Positions 1-6,700 of a stretch of 12,393 nt of DNA are shown here, piece after piece (within the stretch, counting starts at the first letter, position 1; each line of letters opens with the position of its first letter). The notes below the pieces were generated by a model. It made no database searches and was not told the origin of the DNA. It saw nothing but the letters and a program-made list of their open reading frames with translations. The translations under genes were made by a program, and so were the position numbers. Source of the stretch: Chloroflexota bacterium (GTDB taxonomy: Bacteria; Chloroflexota; Ktedonobacteria; Ktedonobacterales; Ktedonobacteraceae); contig VBJK01000162.1 in the NCBI GenBank assembly GCA_005879655.1, positions 1 to 12,393 of the forward strand, read 5' to 3'.

Positions 1-401
1 TGTACCGTCGCTAGTCCCCGGTCGAGATAGATCGCGCCCAGGATGGCTTCAAAAGCGGAGGCAAGCACACGTTGACTGCCACCAGTGTGTTGCTCACCTC
101 GTCCCATGAGTAAATAATTGCCCAGCCCGATATCGCGCGCAAGTTTTGCCAGCGTCTCGGTTCTTACCAGCACTGCACGCACATCCGTCAACTCACCTTC
201 GGTAAGATGTGCAAAGGTGCGATAGAGAAAATCCGCGCTGATTAAGGCAAGGATGGAATCCCCCAAAAACTCTAGTCGCTCGTTGGAACTTTGTCCTTCT
301 CCAGCCGTTTCATAAATATAGGATCTATGGGTAAGAGCCAGCTTCAGGAACTGTGGGTCTTGAAATTGTACGCTTAAAACAGCTTCTAACTCTTCATACA
401 T
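1..401 (-). CDS. rnc: Ribonuclease III, N-terminal part (3' end beyond window)
   Basis: Double-strand-specific endoribonuclease that matures rRNA precursors and trims structured mRNAs in the cytoplasm. I translated the strand by hand: 133 codons are visible, beginning MYEELEAVLS. The RNase III signature NERLEFLGDS is at residues 40-49, preceded by LTHRSY (23-28) and followed by LTDVRAVLVRTETLA (71-85) and FEAILGAIYLD (117-127). By alignment to the family, E44, D48 and E118 match the metal-binding acidic residues. The fourth position, normally Asp three residues before the last Glu, is Ser115 here. The C-terminal dsRNA-binding domain would lie outside the window. The ATG (401-399) shares one base with the selD stop (TAATG), so translation is probably coupled to selD. 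There is no separate promoter or strong ribosome-binding site. Identification is firm; the missing 3' end is due to the window edge. Confidence 0.95.
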   Translation of the reverse strand, partial: MYEELEAVLSVQFQDPQFLKLALTHRSYIYETAGEGQSSNERLEFLGDSILALISADFLYRTFAHLTEGELTDVRAVLVRTETLAKLARDIGLGNYLLMGRGEQHTGGSQRVLASAFEAILGAIYLDRGLATV

Positions 402-1459
402 TAATATACCTCTAACAACGCTTGAATCTCATCGTGTACATGTGCGGTTACTTCACCGATGCGCCAGAACGTGATATCGGGTGCCAGTGCACAAAGACTG
501 GGCCAGAGATCTGGCGCGACGGCGGCAAAGAGTCCCCCAGAGGTCTGTGGGTCCCAGAGTATCTCGCGTTCGCTGGTCCTTATATGTTCGTCAATACGGA
601 CGTGTGGTGTGAGATACGTTTCGTTGCGGCGTGCTCCCCCTGGTGCACAGCCGGATGTTGCATAGCGCTGGACATTTGGTAATAATGGCAACGCTTCGTA
701 ATGGAAACGCATGCTCGCAAGACTCTGTGTGGCCATTTCCCAGGCATGTCCGAGTAAGCCAAAACCAGTAATATCTGTCACCGCATGGACACCTTTGCCA
801 GCTTGTACCAAAGCTTCACTTGCCCTACGGTTGAGTTGCATCATCGATTGTATTGCTTTTTGTAGATCATTTTCCTCAACGAGATCGCGCTTATGTGCTG
901 TAGTAAGCAAACCAGTGCCGAGAGGTTTACTCAGGATGAGTATGTCTCCCGCTTGCGCGCCACCTTTGGTGAGAATATGTTCAGGATGGACGATGCCGGT
1001 GACTGCCAGGCCGTATTTAGGTTCTTTATCCATAACGGTATGTCCTCCGGCAATAACGCCGCCTGCCTGCATAACGGTGTCCATGCCACCACGCAAAATA
1101 GCACTAAGGATAGCTGGCTCCAGGTCATTTGGCCATGCCACCAGATTGATTGCCATAAGTACCTGGCCACCCATTGCATATACATCGCTGACGGCATTGG
1201 CGGCAGCGATTGCGCCAAAAGCGTAAGGATCATCTACCACAGGCGGGAAAAAATCCGCTGTGCTAATAATTGCCTGTTGCTCGTTCGTACGGTACACAGC
1301 GGCATCATCGATAGCGTCCAGACCGACTAATAAAGCGGGTTGCGTCGTATGTTGCTTGAGAGGACGCAGAACCTGCGCCAGGGCATCAGGACCCATTTTT
1401 GACGCTCACCCAGCGCAACTGGCGAGCGATGTCAGACGAATCTGCCGACCTGTAGTCAT
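401..1459 (-). CDS. selD: Selenide, water dikinase (selenophosphate synthetase), selenocysteine-containing
   Basis: Makes selenophosphate from selenide and ATP, the selenium donor for selenocysteine-tRNA. The reading frame is 352 residues if the in-frame TGA at 1408-1406 (codon 18) is read as selenocysteine. Starting instead at the ATG at 1396 would remove the catalytic N-terminus. The extended N-terminus reads MTTGRQIRLTSLASCAG-Sec-ASK. Sec18 and Lys21 have the same spacing as catalytic Cys17/Lys20 of E. coli SelD. Other family motifs: NAVSDVYAMGG (89-99), GGHTVMDKEPKYG (138-150), DITGFGLLGH (229-238) and DPQTSGG (303-309). The ATG at 1459 has an AAGGAAAG ribosome-binding site a few bases upstream. 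The length is normal for the family. A candidate promoter lies at 1504-1532 and rnc follows with a one-base overlap. A nonsense mutation is the alternative, but UGA at exactly the catalytic position with downstream coding intact makes it unlikely. Confidence 0.93.
1363..1379 (-). promoter_or_regulatory. Candidate bacterial SECIS hairpin in selD mRNA
   Basis: In the mRNA sense the strand reads GGCGCAG-GUU-CUGCGUC, which folds into a seven-pair stem (one G-U) with a GUU apical loop. The loop begins 33 nt after the UGA codon, inside the 16-37 nt range described for bacterial SECIS elements. The core GCAGGUUCUGC closely resembles the apical part of the E. coli fdhF element (GCAGGUCUGC), which binds SelB. 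The element sits within coding sequence, as bacterial SECIS elements do. Folding was done by eye; no energy calculation was made. Confidence 0.7.
1406..1408 (-). other. selD: In-frame UGA, probable selenocysteine codon of selD
   Basis: TGA lies in the selD frame between a well-placed ATG (1459) and the conserved body of the protein. It falls exactly at the family's catalytic Cys/Sec position, three residues before the conserved Lys. Upstream residues (RLTSLASCAG) are coding in character and match the usual SelD N-terminus in style. Sec-containing SelD proteins are known in bacteria, so recoding is the simplest reading. Confidence 0.9.
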
Positions 1460-1503
1460 ATAAAGCTTTCCTTGGGAAAACAACGCTTTTTTGTTCAGAC
1501 AAC

Positions 1504-1532
1504 ATTGTAACCCGTTTTTGGTTAGACCGCAA
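1504..1532 (-). promoter_or_regulatory. Candidate sigma-70-type promoter for selD-rnc
   Basis: On the minus strand a -10 box TACAAT (1509-1504, five of six consensus bases) lies 17 nt downstream of a weak -35 box TTGCGG (1532-1527, three of six). Transcription would start near 1497, giving a leader of about 38 nt that includes the AAGGAAAG ribosome-binding site. It sits in the 95-nt gap after the kinase stop codon, so selD-rnc can be transcribed apart from the kinase gene. No convincing terminator for the kinase gene was seen in this gap, so read-through is also possible. Confidence 0.45.
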
Positions 1533-1554
1533 TGCTCGACTTATCCTGTTGCCC

Positions 1555-3690
1555 TCAGCCCTGCCATATAACAAGTACTTCATCATTGTGCGGATCAAGC
1601 GTCGCAAGCTTGTTTGTCGATGACCATGCCGCATGAAATTGACCTGCTTGGCACGCATTAGGCGCAGCATCTCCTAGCGCGCTAAAGTACAAACCCTTTC
1701 CGGTTGCGGCAACCAGCTGTGCGGTCTGGGGGGAAATGCTGAGCATCGTCGGCCTCTCTGGCAGGCTCTCCCATATAATACTATCTGTATGCAAGTTCCA
1801 GCACATAACCTGCTTGTTGGCAAAGGCCACGGCCAGTGTTGTGCTATCGGGCGACCAGCTCAGGCTGGCTATGCTCTTCGGGAAGGACTGTTTTTCGCGG
1901 CGCGTGAACAGATGTGGTGGACGCCAGCAGGTGACTGTTCCGTTATTTGCGCCAGCGGCTAACCATGTGCCGTCGGGCGACCAGCGTAGCGTAGAGCGCC
2001 GGTCGCACCTCATGTTACTGCTCAGTGGGAGAGAGAACAGCGAAGGTGGGAATTGTGCATGAGGGGAAAGCGTTGCGCAGTCCCAGATGAAGAGTTCGTT
2101 CTCTAACCATATGGCAAAGAGATTGTTGCGTGACCAATCCAGTCCGTAAATGGGCGTGCTCTGCTGGAATTGTAGCGGTTGATAGTATTCTCTGGCCGAG
2201 TTGCGGTCCCAGAAGCGTAGCTCACCCTGGGGATGGTCGTCGTTGCAGATGCTGATAGCGAGCAGACGACTGTCAGGAGACCAGCAAGCACAATGGCCAT
2301 ACGTAAAGCTGGACAGGGTCTCGACTCGCTGATTGTTGTATATCAATCTAGGGGCATCCTTGTGGAAGGTGCAGGCGACGGTAGTACCATCGGGCGACCA
2401 GCTCAGCGTGGTGGGCCTGTTCGGTAACTGTACAGTGAATAGCTTTTGTAAAGGGAAAAGTGGTAAAGACGGTGTGCTATGCAGAGGTACTCTCTGTGCA
2501 GGTGACTTGAGTGACAGTGTTTCGTTCACGGGCTGGTGCGGCACTGGCGAGAGGATGGGAGGCATAACAATTGGTATATCGTGACGCGAGAGAGGCGCTG
2601 ACTCCGGGGGAAGAGGTAACGTATGCAGGGGTGGTGTTTGTTGAGGGGGAAGTGGATAGCTAGCTGAGCTATTGGCTTCCTTTTGTGGAGGTGGCAGCAG
2701 GTCAATAGATGGTGCCCGTTCAGTTGGGGCCTGGTAATCTACACTTTGGAAGGACTCTCGTAGTAGCGGCGATGCCGGGAAGGAAGTGTGGTGTGTGCCG
2801 GAGGGAGGTTGCTCCTCCTGTTGGAGAATGGCCTTTTGCAATGCCTGCGCAAATGCGAGCACACTGCCAAAGCGCTCGTCAGGATCTTGTGCGAGAGCTT
2901 TGTGCATGACGTGATCCAGCTCTTGCGCATAAAGCCGCTTGTGGTTGAGTTGCGTGAGGTCCATATCAAGAGGTGGTGCAGTTGGGTGTCTTGTGCTGGG
3001 CGGTTGGTAGCCTGTAAGCAAAAGGCGCGCCATAACTGCAAGCGCGTATTGATCGGCTGAGCATTCGATATGACCAAGAGCCTGTTCTGGGGCTATATAG
3101 CCCTCTGTCCCTATAGGCGAGATTGTCTCACCTTCCCATTCTGCGGTGCCGAAATCGATGAGCCAGATATGAATGCGACGTGCAGAATGCTGTACAGTAT
3201 TGGTAGGAGACCATAAAAAGTTGCCAGGTTTGACATCCTGGTGCACAATGCGTAGCTTATGCAGGTGGAAGAGTCCTGTGGCGGCCTGAATGATGATATC
3301 TGCGATATGGAGTAATGACCAGTTCTGCCATGGCTTGTCACTAAGTATGTTAGATAATGAGCCATGTGCGATATACGGATAGACCAGATAGGGGACGGCA
3401 TGGTGCTCATCCGTTGGGTGTAGCGTGTCACCGTGATCGATGGCGGCCAGTACATGTTCGTGTTGATGGTGGTCTGCTGCTAAAAGATTGGCTACGTCTG
3501 TTTCACGCGTAAAACGGCGCAGATAGGTTGGGTAGTCCTGTACATCTCTGGGGAGGTCCATGAGCTTGATAATCACTTCTTCGTCCGTGTTCTCATCATG
3601 CCCGTGGTAGATTAACCCCATGCCTCCTTGTTTGCTAAACAGGCGCAAATCCTTATATCCTGCTATAAATGGTGTTGAAGATGGGATCAT
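1555..3690 (-). CDS. Ser/Thr protein kinase with C-terminal WD40-like propeller
   Basis: Hanks-type kinase, 711 residues from the ATG at 3690. I prefer this ATG because GGAG lies 9 nt upstream; an in-frame GTG at 3705 would add five residues with a weaker site. Kinase domain about 12-285: glycine loop GGMG (22-25, with Lys20 where the first loop Gly is usual), ATP-binding Lys42, helix-C Glu63, catalytic loop HQDVKPGN (150-157), DFG (179-181), APE (200-202) and a late Arg273 in DPDERFG. It looks active but is a non-RD kinase, Gln151 replacing the HRD Arg. Residues about 290-415 form a Pro/Ser-rich linker. About seven WD40-like blades follow, marked by repeated SWSPDGT/SWSPDST motifs near 429, 470, 516, 569, 610, 650 and 688. 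No membrane segment is visible, so it is probably cytosolic. It lies about 50 nt downstream of the NACHT gene on the same strand. The substrate is unknown. Confidence 0.9.
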   Translation of the reverse strand: MIPSSTPFIAGYKDLRLFSKQGGMGLIYHGHDENTDEEVIIKLMDLPRDVQDYPTYLRRFTRETDVANLLAADHHQHEHVLAAIDHGDTLHPTDEHHAVPYLVYPYIAHGSLSNILSDKPWQNWSLLHIADIIIQAATGLFHLHKLRIVHQDVKPGNFLWSPTNTVQHSARRIHIWLIDFGTAEWEGETISPIGTEGYIAPEQALGHIECSADQYALAVMARLLLTGYQPPSTRHPTAPPLDMDLTQLNHKRLYAQELDHVMHKALAQDPDERFGSVLAFAQALQKAILQQEEQPPSGTHHTSFPASPLLRESFQSVDYQAPTERAPSIDLLPPPQKEANSSASYPLPPQQTPPLHTLPLPPESAPLSRHDIPIVMPPILSPVPHQPVNETLSLKSPAQRVPLHSTPSLPLFPLQKLFTVQLPNRPTTLSWSPDGTTVACTFHKDAPRLIYNNQRVETLSSFTYGHCACWSPDSRLLAISICNDDHPQGELRFWDRNSAREYYQPLQFQQSTPIYGLDWSRNNLFAIWLENELFIWDCATLSPHAQFPPSLFSLPLSSNMRCDRRSTLRWSPDGTWLAAGANNGTVTCWRPPHLFTRREKQSFPKSIASLSWSPDSTTLAVAFANKQVMCWNLHTDSIIWESLPERPTMLSISPQTAQLVAATGKGLYFSALGDAAPNACQAGQFHAAWSSTNKLATLDPHNDEVLVIWQG
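1847..2406 (-). repeat. Short DNA repeats inside the kinase WD40 region
   Basis: The plus-strand string TCGGGCGACCAGC occurs three times, beginning at 1847, 1973 and 2390. Each copy encodes the WSPDG/WSPDS turn of a blade, and the two outer copies continue with the same bases (TCAG). Near-identity at the DNA level suggests that some blades arose by duplication or are kept alike by gene conversion, rather than being old, fully diverged WD40 repeats. Confidence 0.6.
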
Positions 3691-3742
3691 TACGATGTTC
3701 TCCACATTGTTATTCTGCTCTTCGTCTGCAAACGTGCTACGA

Positions 3743-6700
3743 TCATCTTAAGTCTCGTAATCTGCGTATCTCTGCCTGTAAATTGTTGGCGTGCCGTTCG
3801 GCATTGCTGGCACGCGCATCGGCGGCATCGGCACGTGACTCAGCGTCGTTAGCCCTTCTCTTCTGTTGTTGGACGTGCCTTTCTAGATCTGCAATAGTGC
3901 TCTCGCATTGCTGTATCTGTTCCGCCAACTGCTCAATGTGTGGCAGGTTGCGTGTACCAAGCAGAACTTCATAAAACTCACGAGCTGTATGATCGCCACT
4001 TATTTTACTACTGTGCTGAAGTCGTACAAGTTCTCCCATATCATAGATCCCGCTTGCCAGCAAGCCACCGAGCGCACGCAATCCCCATTCTTGCTGTCTG
4101 AGGTCCAGTGTCTTGGCATTGGCGGTCTGTAGCATGTGACTTGATGTTCTTGCCGCTAAGTCTTTTACAAGACCTGTTATCTGAGGATGAGCGGAGATAG
4201 TACCTAATGTTCCTATGGCCTCTAATTGCACTTTTATGGGTACTCTCTGTGCAGTAATTACTTCTACTAATGGTGCCTCAGCCTGTTTTCCTAAGAGCGA
4301 GATAGCGCGCATACATTCAGCGTGATACTCAGGCGAGTGTGTGATAGCCTCGATAAGCTGTTCCGCGATCTTGCTGCGCTGTTGCTGCTGTGTATTGCTG
4401 TTGAAGAACAATAACACCGTGAGGATACGCAGACGCACATCGCTAGCAGGTTGCTCCAATGTTTGCTGGAGGATGGCTTTGGTGATATCGAAACGGCCTG
4501 AGCGATATGCCTGCTCAATGCTCACGGAGAGCAGGTAGAACGCTATCTCAATCTCTTGCATATCGTTGCTTGCCAGGAAGGAAAGCAAGCCGTTAGCAAC
4601 TGTCGTAGCGGGCATCAGCGTAAAGATTTTTCTGGCATCGGAGATGTGTTGAGGATGGTGGGCGAGTTGGTAGATATAAGGAAATGCTATTTTGCCCATC
4701 TCGGCCAGGATGGTCCGCGCTTCTTCTATGATGGCAACGTCATTATCCTGTAACAAGTCACAAACCTGTTTTGCCGCTAGCTCACCGCATCGTACGAGCG
4801 TATTGTGCGCGCCCCGGCATTTCTGTGGGTTACGCAAGGCTTGTAAGACTGCTGCTAAGACGTCATCCAGTTTCCCTGGCTCATCTGCCAGGGCGACCAG
4901 CGAGATCGTACAATCCTCCATCAGTGCTTGCTCGGCCAGACCATTGATCAGTGCGGGTAGGCTAAAGTCTGCCAGTTCATGTGTCAACAGTTCGTGTAAG
5001 GCTCTACGTGCCTCTGATGGGGTGCTAGCCCGCTGAACAACGGCGGAATCGAAGAGCTGTACGACGTTGGGTAACAGGTTTGTATGCTGCTGGCGGGAGA
5101 GAGAGATCATCTGCACAATGAGCCACCTCGTGTATTGACTCGCATCGCTTCTTTCTAGTCCAGTCATCAGCCATGGCAGGACGAGCGCAGGCGGAAATTT
5201 GAGTAGAACCTCGCCCGCAGCTCTCTGCTGTTGTGCATCGCCAAGCTCTTCTACCAACAGGGGAATGACCAGTGCCAATTCGGGACAGCCGAGCAGCAGT
5301 GGCTCAAGGATGACCTGCCAATCTACTTTGCCCAACGCTTTGACCAGATGAGGCATGGTGATATCTGGCTGCATGGCCTTGAGTGTCCGCTGCACGTTGG
5401 AGGAGATGGTATTGCCGTTATCTCTGTCAAACAGGTGGCTGACTAGAAAGGGAGCTGTCTGGGGCATATGTTGGCTGGCAGTGAAGACCTGTCTTATCTG
5501 GGAAACCACGACCTCCCTGGGATCGTTGAATGCAGAAAGCAGGTCATCGTAGGGAAATGGCTTTGCCTCAAGCAAGACCTGGCGCACCCTTCCCGTAAGC
5601 AGTACCGCTTGTGAGTTAAGTGCTTCGATCAGATAATGAAAGACCAGAGCGATGTCTGCTAGTGCACTAAGTCCTTTGCTGGCTTGTTTATAGACCCCAT
5701 TGAACTCTGTTTCAGATCTGGCTAGCAATGCAATAAGCGGAGGGGCAGTCAGCGGGTGGCGAAAGCCGACCATGACTTCTATAAGGTATGCGGCAAGTTG
5801 TGCGTATCTGGTATTATCAACGAGCCATTGCAGCAGTGTGATCAGTGCTGTGACGACTTTCTCCCTTATGCCATCGGGCACGAGTGCATTTTCTCTGAAA
5901 TGGTGAAGCAAGACAACCAGGGAGCGCAGCCCGGCTTCTGGTGCCTGCGCGTGAGATTGGAGCTGCAAAAGCTCCTCGCAGATGGGCACAATGCTCTCTG
6001 TACCGATTTCGCGCAAGGTATTGACTGCCACCCTGTTGGCGTTTGTTGTCGTGTTAGGCACAAGGATGACGCGCAAAAGTGGCGAGATACTCTCTGGCCG
6101 ATGGCGACTGAGTGCCTGGCAGAGTGCATCTTGCACACTTATTGCTGTATCATTGAGTTGTTGCAGCAGAAAGTAGCGCGTCAATCTGTCGGGTACCTCA
6201 CCCAGGAACTCAATGATACGCACACGAGCCAGTTCTGTGAGTGTCTGCGTGTTCCAATACTCTGTGACATAGGTGAAGATAGCAAAATAGTTTTTCTTAC
6301 AAAGCTCCTGTATATATCTAGCCTGTTGCTCGTCTGGCGTTGCCATCGTAGCGAGCAGGAACCGCGTGACGATAGAGATGCGCTGTTTATCCTTCTGCAT
6401 CTGCTCGTGCAGCAGATTGAATGCCGTTTGTCGTGTTGTAGTGTCGTCGCATGACGAGAGAAACTGCATGGTTGTATGAATGATAAGTTTGTAGGCAGAC
6501 TGAGAAAGACGACTTTGCACCTCTGCACTGCTGAGGAAATGCTGCAAAACGGTGAGCAGATTGAAACGTGTCTGCGCGTGTTCAGGGCTACGCAGACTTT
6601 TCTCTCTCTCTACGAGAGCTTCTAGTGTCAGCTCAGGACCAAACATTCTCAGTGCACCAATGGTAGCTCCGGCTAGACGTTGTTCTCTATCCTGATCTTG

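Noticed and set aside
711..1330. Plus-strand open frames of 145-171 residues opposite selD
   Set aside because: They are antisense to the conserved selD core and have no domain or ribosome-binding site.
1510..1526. Short inverted repeat TAACC / GGTTA upstream of selD as a terminator of the kinase gene
   Set aside because: It has only five pairs and no following T-run, and it lies inside the promoter spacer.
1386..1670. Minus-strand 94-residue open frame overlapping the selD start and kinase end
   Set aside because: It overlaps the real selD N-terminus and the kinase 3' end in another frame and has no family features.
5756..6454. Plus-strand 232-residue open frame inside the NACHT gene
   Set aside because: It is antisense to HEAT-repeat coding sequence, is Cys-rich with no recognisable domain, and has no start signal.
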